Origin: Deltaproteobacteria bacterium
GTDB lineage: Bacteria; Myxococcota_A; Polyangia; Polyangiales; JADJMO01
Reading direction: 5' to 3'
Length of the DNA: 43,172 nt
Assembly (NCBI GenBank): GCA_016182965.1
Contig: JACPFM010000131.1
Location: forward strand, 1-43,172
Within the stretch, counting starts at the first letter, position 1; every line of letters starts with the position of its first letter. Below are positions 16,146-24,191 of this stretch, piece after piece. The notes under the pieces were generated by a model. That model saw only the letters and a list, made by a program, of their open reading frames with translations, did no database searches and was not told the DNA's origin. The position numbers and the translations under genes are program-made.

Positions 16146-17075
16146 ATGCGCAACGCCGCACGAGGGTCGTTCGCCGCGCTCGCGCTGGTCGCGATCGTGC
16201 TCCTCGTGCGGCACGCCGGCAGCGACGCGTTCGTCGCGTCGCTCCGGCGCGCGCTCCCGTGGATGCCCCTGCTGCTCGCGCTCGAGGGCGTACGCATCGG
16301 CGCCGACCTGATCTCGCTGCGCTCGCTCTGCGGCGCCGACGCGCGGCGCTGGCCCCTGCGCGCGTGGATCGGCCTGCACCTCGAGGCCAACGCGGCGCTC
16401 GTGGTGTTGCCGGGCGGACGCGCGGTCTCCGAGGGCATGAAGGTCGCGCGGCTGTCGCCGCTCGTCGGCCGCGGCCGTGCGACGGCGCTCGTCGCGACGC
16501 AGCACGCCGCCACGATGCTCACGATCGCCCTGGCGTGCGCGCTCGGCGCGCTGGCCGCCCGCCGCGTCGCGCCCGTGCTCGCCCTGGCGATGGCGATCCA
16601 CGCGGGGGTCACGCTCGCCGGCGCCGCGGCGCTGCGCGTGTCGCTGGCCCGCGCGAAGGTGCCGCGCTTCCTCGCCGGCGCGACCCTCGACGAGCTCCGC
16701 GCGGCGGCGCGCGCGCTGCCGTTCTTGCCGCGCGCCGCGTTCGCCGCCAAGCTGGTCAACCGCGCCGCGCAGCTCGCGCAGCTCGCGATCCTGCTCCACG
16801 TCGTCGGCGCCGCGACCGGCGCGCTGACGGCGTGCATCGCCACCGGCGTGACGCTGCTGGGCGGCCTGCTCGGCGAGCTCTCGCTGGCGCAGATCGGGTG
16901 CACCGACGCCGCCTTCGTCGCCGCGACGTCCGCGCTGTCGCTCGGGGTCGGCGGCGCGCTCGCCATCGCCTCGCTCGCGCGGTTCGTGCAGTTGACCTGG
17001 AGCGCCGTCGGGAGCGCGCTCTCGTTGTCCTCTCGTCTTCGGGTTCGGCGTCGTGTGGAGGGAAGCCATGTCTGA
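16146..17075 (+). CDS. Multi-spanning membrane protein, YbhN/LPG-synthase TM-domain family
   Basis: A 309-residue integral membrane protein with about eight hydrophobic segments. The conserved-looking loop LPGGRAVSEGMKVARLSP followed by GRGRATALVATQHAATM corresponds to the pattern of the lysylphosphatidylglycerol synthase transmembrane family (UPF0104, YbhN/AglD-like), whose members move or modify lipids. No catalytic synthetase domain is attached. The ATG at 16146 has AAGG five bases before it; a GTG at 16134 is also in frame. The 3' end overlaps the radical SAM gene by 8 bases, so the two products are likely made together and may act on the same lipid or glycoconjugate; that link is inferred. 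Confidence 0.75.
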   Translation: MRNAARGSFAALALVAIVLLVRHAGSDAFVASLRRALPWMPLLLALEGVRIGADLISLRSLCGADARRWPLRAWIGLHLEANAALVVLPGGRAVSEGMKVARLSPLVGRGRATALVATQHAATMLTIALACALGALAARRVAPVLALAMAIHAGVTLAGAAALRVSLARAKVPRFLAGATLDELRAAARALPFLPRAAFAAKLVNRAAQLAQLAILLHVVGAATGALTACIATGVTLLGGLLGELSLAQIGCTDAAFVAATSALSLGVGGALAIASLARFVQLTWSAVGSALSLSSRLRVRRRVEGSHV

Positions 17076-18150
17076 TCAGCTGTCCGGGGTGAGCGCCGCG
17101 CGTGCGGCGTTCGGTGCGCTGAGGAGCCGCTTGCTCGGGAGGCACGCCCCGCTCTTCGTGAACATCGAGCCCACCCACCGCTGCAACCTCGCCTGCACCT
17201 TCTGCGACAAGCACGAGGGCGAAGCGATGAGGACCGAGGACGGCGTCCGTCTCCTCGAGGAGCTCGCCGCGCTCGGCGCCGTCTCGGTGTGCTTCGACGG
17301 CGGCGAGCCGCTCGCCCATCCCGGCATCGGCGCCATGGTCGACAAGGGGCGCGACCTCGGCCTCGCCGTCTCCATCAGCACCAACGGCACGCTCCTCCCG
17401 CGGCGCATCGACGCGATCGCCCGGGCGAACGTGGTGAAGATCAGCGTCGACGGCCCCGAGGCCATCCACGACCATGGCCGCGGCGCGGGCAACTGGAAGA
17501 AGGCGCTGGCCGGCGCGCGTGCCGCCAGGGACCGCGGCCTCTGGGTCGCCCTCCGGATGACGATCGCCGAGCACAACGTCGGCCACCACCGCGAGGTGCT
17601 GCGACTCGCCGAAGAGCTCGGCGTGGAGGCGCTGTTCCAGCCCGCGATCGGATCGCTCCTCGACGCGACCCGGCACGCCGCCGCGCACTCGCCCCACGTG
17701 CGCGCCTACCGCGCGTCGATCGACGATCTGGTCGCGCTGAAACGTCGGGGAGCGCCGGTGGCCAACGAGTACGTCGCGCTCGAGCATCTCCGCGAGTGGC
17801 CCGACCCGAACCCGGTCCCCTTCTGCGGCGGCGGCCGCGTGATGGCCGCGATCGGCCCCGAGGGGGGCGTCTACCCCTGCGGGCGCGTCGGTCGCGATCG
17901 CCCCGCGCCCAACGCGATCGCCCACGGCGTCGCGCGCGCGTTCGACGACGTGCTGCGTCCGACCGATTGTGCCAGCTGCTGGTGCACGCTCACGCTGGCG
18001 AACTGCTACGCGTACCGCTTCGATCCGCGCCTGCTCGACGGGAGGTTCTCTCCTCCGTCGCTCGACGACTGGCGGGCGCTCGCGCCGCCGGAGCTCGCGG
18101 CCGTCGCGCCGCCGAACGACCTCGTGATGCTCCGCCGCAAGCGCGCCTGA
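17068..18150 (+). CDS. Radical SAM protein with SPASM-like C-terminal Cys cluster
   Basis: A 360-residue radical SAM enzyme. The [4Fe-4S]/SAM motif CNLACTFC is at residues 39-46 (C39, C43, C46), followed by the typical FDGGEPL (about 78-84) and STNGTLL (about 107-113). The C-terminal region has Cys residues in FCGGG, YPCGR and CASCWC, as in SPASM/Twitch domains that hold auxiliary iron-sulfur clusters. Family members modify peptides, cofactors or lipids; the substrate is unknown. A strong GGAGGGA precedes the ATG at 17068. It overlaps the end of the YbhN-like membrane gene and is convergent with the sigma factor gene, sharing the TGATCA double stop. Confidence 0.9.
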   Translation: MSDQLSGVSAARAAFGALRSRLLGRHAPLFVNIEPTHRCNLACTFCDKHEGEAMRTEDGVRLLEELAALGAVSVCFDGGEPLAHPGIGAMVDKGRDLGLAVSISTNGTLLPRRIDAIARANVVKISVDGPEAIHDHGRGAGNWKKALAGARAARDRGLWVALRMTIAEHNVGHHREVLRLAEELGVEALFQPAIGSLLDATRHAAAHSPHVRAYRASIDDLVALKRRGAPVANEYVALEHLREWPDPNPVPFCGGGRVMAAIGPEGGVYPCGRVGRDRPAPNAIAHGVARAFDDVLRPTDCASCWCTLTLANCYAYRFDPRLLDGRFSPPSLDDWRALAPPELAAVAPPNDLVMLRRKRA

Positions 18151-18972
18151 TCACGCGAGCCGCGCGCGGATCGCCTCGAGGACGGCCGGATCGATGGCCG
18201 GCGGCGCGCCGAGCTTCTCGCGCACGTCGTGCACGACGCCGGAGAAGCGCCCGCCGAAGCGCTCGCACACCGAGCACTCGCGGACGTGCTGTTCGACGCG
18301 CACCCGATCGGTCGGACCGAGCTCGCCGTCGACGTAATCACCGAGGACGGCGAGGACCTCGGAGCACCTCATCCCACCGGCGTTGCGTTCCTGGCTCACC
18401 ACGCCCTCCTCGATACCCTTCACCGCCGCGAGCAGCCGCAGGCGCGCGCGGTGCAACCGGCTCTTCATCGCCCGAAGGTCGAGGCTCAGCTGATCGGCGA
18501 CCTCTTCGCCGGAGAGCCCCTCGAGATCGCGCAGCACGATCACCTCGCGATCGTGCGCCGCGAGCGAGGCGAGCGCGCGCGCCAGATCGTCGCGCTGGAT
18601 GGCGCGGGCGAGCGCCCGGTCGGGCGAGGCGCCCCAGCCGGCGGCGACGCCGAGCGCCATCATCGGCTCGACGTCGGCCGCGTCGCCCACCGGTCGCTCG
18701 CGCCTGCGATGGAGCTGCTCGAACGCGGCGTGGCGCGCGATCGCGAACAGCCACGGTCGCGCGCCACCCCGTGCCTCATCGAACGTGTCGAGCGCGCGGA
18801 ACGCGCGCGCGAAGGTCTCCTGCAGCACGTCGTCGGCCGCGGCGCCGTCGCCGACGATCGCGCGCGCCAGGCGCCCGACGGCCGGCGCGTTCCGCTCGAC
18901 GAACGCCGCCGCCGCCGCGCGATCGCCCGCGCGGGCAATCGTCAGGAGGTGGTCGTCGTCTTCGTCGCGCAC
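18151..18972 (-). CDS. ECF sigma factor fused to a zinc-finger anti-sigma domain
   Basis: Using the GTG at 18972 the protein has 273 residues. The frame stays open to an ATG-equivalent at 19053, but that would overlap the upstream gene by over 100 bases. Sigma region 2 spans about 10-95 (DDVLQETFARAFRALDTF, then RPWLFAIARH). Region 4 spans about 128-185, with the helix-turn-helix LEGLSGEEVADQLSLDLRAMKSRLHRAR split around residues 150-177. The last 70 residues match an anti-sigma zinc-binding ZAS domain: C203, then H229-x3-C233-x2-C236. Normally these are two separate proteins. An in-frame ATG at 18372 marks exactly the start of the ZAS part, so a free anti-sigma fragment could also be made. 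Confidence 0.85.
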   Translation of the reverse strand: MRDEDDDHLLTIARAGDRAAAAAFVERNAPAVGRLARAIVGDGAAADDVLQETFARAFRALDTFDEARGGARPWLFAIARHAAFEQLHRRRERPVGDAADVEPMMALGVAAGWGASPDRALARAIQRDDLARALASLAAHDREVIVLRDLEGLSGEEVADQLSLDLRAMKSRLHRARLRLLAAVKGIEEGVVSQERNAGGMRCSEVLAVLGDYVDGELGPTDRVRVEQHVRECSVCERFGGRFSGVVHDVREKLGAPPAIDPAVLEAIRARLA

Positions 18973-19157
18973 GTCGAGATCCCGAGCAGAGTGTACAGCG
19001 GGCAGCTGCCGATCAGCCCGGTGAGGATCGGAATCAGGCCGAGGAACGCCCACGGCGTCTTCGGTCCGATGAACGCGAGCAGCACAACCATGACGCCGAC
19101 GGCGACGCGCAGCACACGCTCGACGGCGTGCTCGTTGACGGGGAGCAGCTTGGACAT
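18942..19157 (-). CDS. DUF2892-family small membrane protein
   Basis: A 71-residue protein with two hydrophobic segments (about 17-32 and 37-58). It resembles the DUF2892/YgaP C-terminal family, visible in NEHAVERVLRVAVG and in GLIPILTGLIGSCPLYTLLGI, the latter being the family's most recognisable stretch with its Cys. Family members are inner-membrane proteins often found next to rhodanese or redox proteins; function here is unknown. GAGAGG precedes the ATG at 19157. Its 3' end overlaps the start of the sigma/anti-sigma gene by about 31 bases, so expression is probably linked. Confidence 0.82.
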   Translation of the reverse strand: MSKLLPVNEHAVERVLRVAVGVMVVLLAFIGPKTPWAFLGLIPILTGLIGSCPLYTLLGISTCATKTTTTS

Positions 19158-19289
19158 GAACGAGCCTCTCGATCTCGGCACCGGTCGATCCGGCGCCCTC
19201 GAAGGTCAGTAGGAGGCTCGTTCGAGAAGGATTCGCGCCCGCGTCGAATTTCTCCGCGGCGGCCGCCGCGGGCGCGGCGCGGGCGGATA

Positions 19290-20357
19290 ATGGCGCGCAT
19301 GTACCGGCAGGCCGACGAGCAGGAGGCGCCCGGCACGCTCGTGCTGCCGGCAGAGACGGGCGCGGGCGCCTTCGCGTTCGCGCTCGCGGCTGTGCTCCTC
19401 GTCCTGTCGCTGGTCGTCCAACCCACGCGCGGGTTCTCGCCCTGGCTGGCGGCGCTCGCCTGCTCCTTCGCCGCGCTCGGCGTCGCGACGCGCGCGTACC
19501 GTCCCCGGCTCGTGACCCGCGAAGGGCACGCCGAGCTCTCCGTCGGGTTCGGCCTGCTCGGCATGCGGCTCGGTCAGGTGCGCCTCGGCGCCGGGTCGAT
19601 CGTCACGGCCGGCGTGGTCCGCGGCGGGTGGATCTTCGGGTTCGAGATCTCCGACGGCGCGTGTCACGTCGCGTGGACCACGCGCGGCGCGTCGTCCGCG
19701 GAGCGAACGGTCGCCGCGCTCCAAGCGCTCGCCGATCGGAGCGGCGCCACGCTGCGTCGCATCGGGGAACCCGCGCCGCCGCACGGCTATCGCGTCCAGT
19801 CAGCCAAGGTCGGCGACGCGGTGACGTGGACCTGGTCCGGGAGCCGTGTGCCGCTCGACCGGTACGGCTGGCTGACCGCCGCCTGCCTCCTCGCGTTCGC
19901 GGCGACGCTCACTGCGGCGAACGCGCGCACGCTCGAACGAGCCTTCGGCGTCGCGATCCTCGGGCTCACCTTCGGGTACGGCGTCGCGTTCGTCATGAAG
20001 TTCGCCGTGGCGGCGCTCTGGGATCGCGCGCTCGGACGCCTTCTGCGCACGCGGCTCACGGTCGCCCCGAATCGCTGGCGCCTCGAGCACCGTTGGCTCT
20101 TCGTCCGGCGGGTGCGCGAGGGCGAGGGGACGATCGGCCTCGCCGCCGATCAGCTCACGGCCACGGTGACGAGGCGATCGCTCGCGTTGGTGCAGCCGAT
20201 CCTGCGCGTTCGCTGCGACGGTCGAGAGATCGCACGCCTCTCGGGGCTCTCCGCCGAAGCGCAGCGGTGGATCGTCGAGGTCGCGGAGCGGGTCGCGAGG
20301 CCAAACCCCCCGGCGCCTCAGCCCGCGCCGGAGATCCTGCGAAGCGCGCGCTCTTGA
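19290..20357 (+). CDS. Membrane protein, function unknown
   Basis: A 355-residue protein with a first pair of hydrophobic helices at about 22-65 and a second pair at about 193-240. Each pair is followed by a soluble, beta-rich part (about 70-150 and 255-330), so it looks like an internal duplication of a two-helix plus PH-like unit. No catalytic motif is seen. The ATG at 19290 has a second in-frame ATG nine bases later; the ribosome binding site does not decide between them. The 3' end overlaps the convergent gene at 20318 by 40 bases. It is divergent from the DUF2892-sigma operon. Confidence 0.7.
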   Translation: MARMYRQADEQEAPGTLVLPAETGAGAFAFALAAVLLVLSLVVQPTRGFSPWLAALACSFAALGVATRAYRPRLVTREGHAELSVGFGLLGMRLGQVRLGAGSIVTAGVVRGGWIFGFEISDGACHVAWTTRGASSAERTVAALQALADRSGATLRRIGEPAPPHGYRVQSAKVGDAVTWTWSGSRVPLDRYGWLTAACLLAFAATLTAANARTLERAFGVAILGLTFGYGVAFVMKFAVAALWDRALGRLLRTRLTVAPNRWRLEHRWLFVRRVREGEGTIGLAADQLTATVTRRSLALVQPILRVRCDGREIARLSGLSAEAQRWIVEVAERVARPNPPAPQPAPEILRSARS

Positions 20358-20755
20358 TCGGCGTTGGCGCGGGTCAGCGGGTAGGTGACGGCGAACACGA
20401 CCGCGAGCGCCGCGCCCGCCGCGGCGAACACGATCATCGCGACGTCCTCCTCCAGCGACAGCGCGCGCGCGAGGTCGCGCGCCTCGGTGAACCGCTGCTG
20501 CAGCCCGACCGCCGCCGCGAACGCGAGCAGCGCCAAGAGCACCAGCGACGCGCGCAGCCACGCGACGACGACGGACTTCCAACGGAGGGAGTCGAGCACC
20601 ATCGCGCGGTCCTCGTGCTCGCCGCCGTCGATCACCACCTGCGACTGCAGGGGAACGATGGGGAGGAACATCACGTGCACGAACACCGTCGCCACGTGCA
20701 CGGCGCCGGGGACCCGCTCGACGGCCCCGAAGCGCCGCGTGCCGAAGACGATCAT
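20318..20755 (-). CDS. Small membrane protein, function unknown
   Basis: A 145-residue protein. The N-terminal part has a pattern of FGTRRFG, HVATVFVHVMFLPIVP and QSQVVI, which recalls small conserved membrane-associated proteins of Myxococcota and Planctomycetes whose role is unknown; I cannot name the family. Two hydrophobic helices lie at about 66-88 and 105-124. The C-terminus overlaps the end of the convergent gene 19290-20357 by 40 bases. The ATG at 20755 faces a 152-base gap shared with the divergent DUF2500-like gene. Confidence 0.65.
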   Translation of the reverse strand: MIVFGTRRFGAVERVPGAVHVATVFVHVMFLPIVPLQSQVVIDGGEHEDRAMVLDSLRWKSVVVAWLRASLVLLALLAFAAAVGLQQRFTEARDLARALSLEEDVAMIVFAAAGAALAVVFAVTYPLTRANADQERALRRISGAG

Positions 20756-20907
20756 GGCTCCGGATCATCCCGCCGTCGTCACCTACCCGGCAACAGGGGG
20801 GTGCGGTCGACCGTCATGGACGGCGCCCGTCGCGCGCCACGCAGGCGTCCATGCGCGGGTTCGTCGCTTTTCGGGCGAGCGGCTCCGGTGCAGGCTGATC
20901 GGGCGCC

Positions 20908-21210
20908 ATGAACACGACGATGATCCTCATCGCGTTCCTCGTCGCGGTCGCGGCGATCGCGTGGTTCCTGCGCGGGCGCTCCGGCACGGCGGCCGTTTCG
21001 CGGCAGACCGCGAACGCCACCGTGCGCACCAAGCGCAAGGTCATCGTCGAGGAGCGCACCAAGTACCTGGTCGCGTTCGACCTCGACAACGGCGACTCCG
21101 AGAGCCTCGACGTCGACCCCTCGATCTTCGATCGCGTGCGCGAGGGTCAGCGGGGCACGCTCGTCTACGAGGAGACTCGGTGCCTGTCGTTCGAGCCGGA
21201 ACGCGCGTGA
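20908..21210 (+). CDS. DUF2500-like membrane-anchored protein
   Basis: A 100-residue protein with one N-terminal transmembrane helix (about 5-21) and a soluble beta-rich domain. The domain follows the pattern of DUF2500 proteins such as E. coli YhhM: a KRKV strand, a YLVAFDLDNGDSESLDV segment, then VREGQRGTLVYEETRCLSFE, where the family has Gly-Thr-Leu-x-Tyr and a terminal Phe. The function of the family is unknown. The ATG at 20908 is clear. A 43-base gap to the next gene on the same strand suggests possible co-transcription with the nucleotidyltransferase pair. Confidence 0.7.
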   Translation: MNTTMILIAFLVAVAAIAWFLRGRSGTAAVSRQTANATVRTKRKVIVEERTKYLVAFDLDNGDSESLDVDPSIFDRVREGQRGTLVYEETRCLSFEPERA

Positions 21211-21253
21211 CCGAGCGCGGCCGTCGAACGCGCGGCCTGATATCGTGCACCTC

Positions 21254-22507
21254 ATGGACGTCCGCCTGCGGCCGCTCGCGAGCCTCGACGCGCGGTCGGT
21301 GCCGCTTCCGCACGGCACCGAGGTCGTGACGCACGTCGATCGCGTCGTCGGGGATCGTCGCGTCCCGCAGGGCGCCATGGGTCGGGTGGTCAAGGTCGAC
21401 GGCGACGCGATCGACGTGCACGTCGTCGGCGTGGGCGTGCTTCGCTACGCCCGCGACGAGATCCTCCCGAGGAAAGTAGGCCAGATCGCGTATGCGCACC
21501 GACGCGCCGACGCCTGGCGCGCGCTGCGTCCGTGCGTCGTCCTCGAGACCACCGTCGGCTCGCGTGCCTGGAACCTCGCGGACCATGCGTCGGACGAGGA
21601 CCGCCGCGGAGTCTTCGCCCCGCCCTTCTCCTGGACGCAGGGGCTCGTCGCGCCGCCCGACGATCTCGCCAGCGCCGACGGCAGCGCGGCGTATTGGTCG
21701 GTCTCCAAGGCCGTGCGACAGGCGCTCCGCGCGGATCCGAACACGCTCGAGGCGCTCTTCGTGCCGAGTGCGCGCGCGCTCGACCCGATCGGCGAGTGGA
21801 TCCTCGACGCGCGTGGCGCCTTCGTCTCGATCGAGATCTACGGCACGTTCGGGCGGTACGCGCTCGGCCAGCTTCATCGCCTCGAGCAGGGCCTGCGGCT
21901 CGCCGAGCACCGCGCGGTCGTCCTCGAGTGGCTCCGCGACGACCCGACGCTGACGCTCGACGCGATCGCCGAACGGCTGTCGAAGGTCTCGACCAGGGTG
22001 ATGCCGACAGAGGCCGATCGCGTCCATCAGGCCAAGCAGTACGTGAAGCAGCTCTATCGATCGCTCGCTGATCAGGGCGTGATCGAGAGCAACGACTTCG
22101 CTTCGCTGGTTCGGTTCGCGGCCGATCGCGCCGCGGACTTCGACCTGCCGCGGGAGCTCCGACCGAAGAACGCGTACAACCTGCTGCGGCTGCTCTCGAC
22201 CGGCACCCGATGGCTGCGCGAAGGCGCGCCCACGTTCGCCGTCGAAGGAGCGCTCCGCGATCGCCTCCTCGCGATCAAGCGCGGCGAGGTCCCGCTCCCG
22301 GACGTGCTCGCCGAGGCCGAGACCATGGCGCACGATCTCGAACGCGCGCGCACCGAGTCGCAGCTGCCTGCCCGGCCCGATGTCGCGCGCGCCGACGCGC
22401 TCCTCCGCCGGATCGGCGAGGAGGTCGCGCGTCGCTCGATCGCGCGGGAGCCCGGCGTCTGGGGGCGCGACGCTCCGCCACCGCCGGAGGTCACATGGAA
22501 CGACTGA
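21254..22507 (+). CDS. RlaP-like predicted nucleotidyltransferase with N-terminal SH3-like domain
   Basis: A 417-residue protein (ATG at 21254; a GTG at 21245 is also in frame). Residues about 18-78 look like a small beta barrel of SH3/KOW type (GAMGRVVKVDG, GVGVLRYARDEI). A Pol-beta-type nucleotidyltransferase core follows: VGSRAWN at 101-107 corresponds to the GS motif and SDEDRRGV at 113-120 to the metal-binding DxD. This is the pattern of RlaP (PF10127/COG3541), described as T4-RNA-ligase-associated predicted nucleotidyltransferases in RNA repair. The C-terminal half is helical. It overlaps the second, shorter nucleotidyltransferase by 13 bases, so the two are coupled and may form a heteromer. 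Substrate unknown. Confidence 0.75.
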   Translation: MDVRLRPLASLDARSVPLPHGTEVVTHVDRVVGDRRVPQGAMGRVVKVDGDAIDVHVVGVGVLRYARDEILPRKVGQIAYAHRRADAWRALRPCVVLETTVGSRAWNLADHASDEDRRGVFAPPFSWTQGLVAPPDDLASADGSAAYWSVSKAVRQALRADPNTLEALFVPSARALDPIGEWILDARGAFVSIEIYGTFGRYALGQLHRLEQGLRLAEHRAVVLEWLRDDPTLTLDAIAERLSKVSTRVMPTEADRVHQAKQYVKQLYRSLADQGVIESNDFASLVRFAADRAADFDLPRELRPKNAYNLLRLLSTGTRWLREGAPTFAVEGALRDRLLAIKRGEVPLPDVLAEAETMAHDLERARTESQLPARPDVARADALLRRIGEEVARRSIAREPGVWGRDAPPPPEVTWND

Positions 22508-23274
22508 GCGTGCTCACGGCCGACCAGCTTCGCATCGCCGAGCGTGTCATCGGAGAGGAGGAGACACGTCGCGAGCACGTCGTCGTCTACCTGAGCGGCG
22601 CGCACGCCTACGGCTTTCCCTCGCCCGACAGCGATCTCGACCTCAAGGCGATCCATGTCGCGAGCACGGCCGATCTGCTCGGGCTCGAGGTCCCCGAGCC
22701 GACGTTCGACCGCGCCGAGGTGCTCGATGGCGTCGAGATCGACTACACGTCCAACGAGCTCGCGCACGCGCTCGCGGGCATGCTCGCCGGCAACGGCAAC
22801 TTCCTCGAGCGAGTCCTCGGCCGCACGGTGGCCTTCGCCTCGCCGCTCCTCGACGAGCTGCGCCCGATCGCCCGGCGCTCCCTGAGCCGCCGCGTGCACC
22901 GCCACTACCGCGGGTTCGCCGCCAACCAGCTCAGGTTCCTCGAGAAGGAGCCGACGGCCAAGAAGCTCCTGTACGTGCTCCGCACCGCGACGACCGGCAT
23001 CCACCTGCTCGAGACCGGCCAGCTCGACCCCGACCTGACCTCGCTGATGGCTCGCTACGGCCTGCCCGACGCGGCGGAGCTCGTCGAGCGCAAGCGCGCC
23101 GGCGAGCGGGTCGCGCTCGATCCTGCGCAGCTCGCGGCCTGGCGTCCGCGCGTCGACGCGCTGTTCGCGCGCCTCGACGCCGCGCGCGAGACGAGCCTGC
23201 TCCCCGAGGATCCGCCCAACGCGCCCGAGGTCCGCGACTGGCTGCTCTCGGTCCGCCGCCGCCGCTTCGAGTGA
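22495..23274 (+). CDS. RlaP-like predicted nucleotidyltransferase
   Basis: A 259-residue protein with a clear minimal nucleotidyltransferase core: SGAHAYG at 34-40 and SPDSDLDLKAI at 43-53 with the D47-x-D49 pair. A conserved-looking GVEIDYTSNELAHAL follows near 80-94, which could supply the third acidic residue. The rest is helical with basic patches (RRSLSRRVHRHYRG). It matches the RlaP family better than the upstream partner does. A strong GGAGG lies six bases before the ATG at 22495, which is inside the end of the preceding gene. The pair differs in length and N-terminal domain, so they are paralogues that have specialised rather than a recent duplicate. Role in RNA end repair is inferred from family only. 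Confidence 0.8.
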   Translation: MERLSVLTADQLRIAERVIGEEETRREHVVVYLSGAHAYGFPSPDSDLDLKAIHVASTADLLGLEVPEPTFDRAEVLDGVEIDYTSNELAHALAGMLAGNGNFLERVLGRTVAFASPLLDELRPIARRSLSRRVHRHYRGFAANQLRFLEKEPTAKKLLYVLRTATTGIHLLETGQLDPDLTSLMARYGLPDAAELVERKRAGERVALDPAQLAAWRPRVDALFARLDAARETSLLPEDPPNAPEVRDWLLSVRRRRFE

Positions 23275-23456
23275 CCGGCACGTGGCCGTCGCCGGGCCGC
23301 TCGGCCGAAGCGGCACTTGATTCCCGGCGCATGTCGTTGCGGGCGACGCACGGGATGCATCGCATGCCCCACGTCATCCCAACATGTGCATCTCGCTGTC
23401 GACCGGCTCAGCCGAGGCAGCGACCGGCGACGGGGAGTCTCTGTTACCGTTGGGAA

Positions 23457-24191
23457 GTGCGGACCGGTACGGCATGCGCAGCCGTCTCGACCGATCGGCG
23501 CCAAGGGGTGCTCGTCGAGATCGGGTGCGCCACCGAGGTCGTCGAGCGCAAGCCCGCGTTCGTCGCGTTCGCGCGTGATGTCGCGACGGCGCTGGTCGGG
23601 GCGAGGCCGGACGCCGATTTTCGGCGCATGTCCTTTCCCGGCGGAGAGCAATCGCTGGACGAAGCGCGCTGGCGGCTCGGAAAGCGGCTGGGTGAGACCA
23701 TCACGATTCGACGTTTCCACCCGCGGGAGACGATGCTGGCGGGCATCATAGGTTCGGCCACGTCGGGCGAGCCGGGCCACCCGGTCGCGGTCCTCGTCGT
23801 CGGAGATCTAGGCACCGGTGCGGACCGCAACTTGGCAGGATCCCTCCTCGACGGAGTCGCGGCCGTCGTGGCGCGACGACGTGCGCACCCGGAAGACTCC
23901 TGGCGCCACGCGTTCGGGAGCTTGCCGCCGCATCTCGACTGGGCGGCCGCGGCCCTGATCCGCCTTGCATCATCGGACGAGGACCTTCGTGAGGCGTTTC
24001 CGCGCGACGCCGAAGGCCGGCCTTGCGTCGATGACGCGACGCTCGAGGCGATCCGCGGGCGCATCACCAGCCGCCTGGGAGGTCCCTTGATCCTGCGTGA
24101 CGCGATCGGGTTCGACCTCTCCGACGACGGCCCGGACCGGCCGCCCTTCGGTGCCGAGACGGCGCTCCGCCACGCCGGACGCGTCGCCTGA
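23457..24191 (+). CDS. Divergent elongation factor Ts paralogue lacking the N-terminal domain
   Basis: About 244 residues from a GTG at 23457; the start is uncertain and no good ribosome binding site is seen. The sequence follows the EF-Ts core: AAVSTDRRQGVLVEIGCATEVV at 8-29, RKPAFVAFARDVA at 31-43 and RLGKRLGETITIRRF at 73-87. Near the end comes DATLEAIRGRI with a degenerate LRDAIGFDLSD. In true EF-Ts the TDFV motif inserts into EF-Tu to release GDP; here it reads TEVV. The UBA-like N-terminal domain that docks on EF-Tu is absent. The protein may therefore have lost exchange activity or bind another partner. It follows the two nucleotidyltransferases on the same strand after a 182-base gap. 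Confidence 0.72.
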   Translation: MRTGTACAAVSTDRRQGVLVEIGCATEVVERKPAFVAFARDVATALVGARPDADFRRMSFPGGEQSLDEARWRLGKRLGETITIRRFHPRETMLAGIIGSATSGEPGHPVAVLVVGDLGTGADRNLAGSLLDGVAAVVARRRAHPEDSWRHAFGSLPPHLDWAAAALIRLASSDEDLREAFPRDAEGRPCVDDATLEAIRGRITSRLGGPLILRDAIGFDLSDDGPDRPPFGAETALRHAGRVA

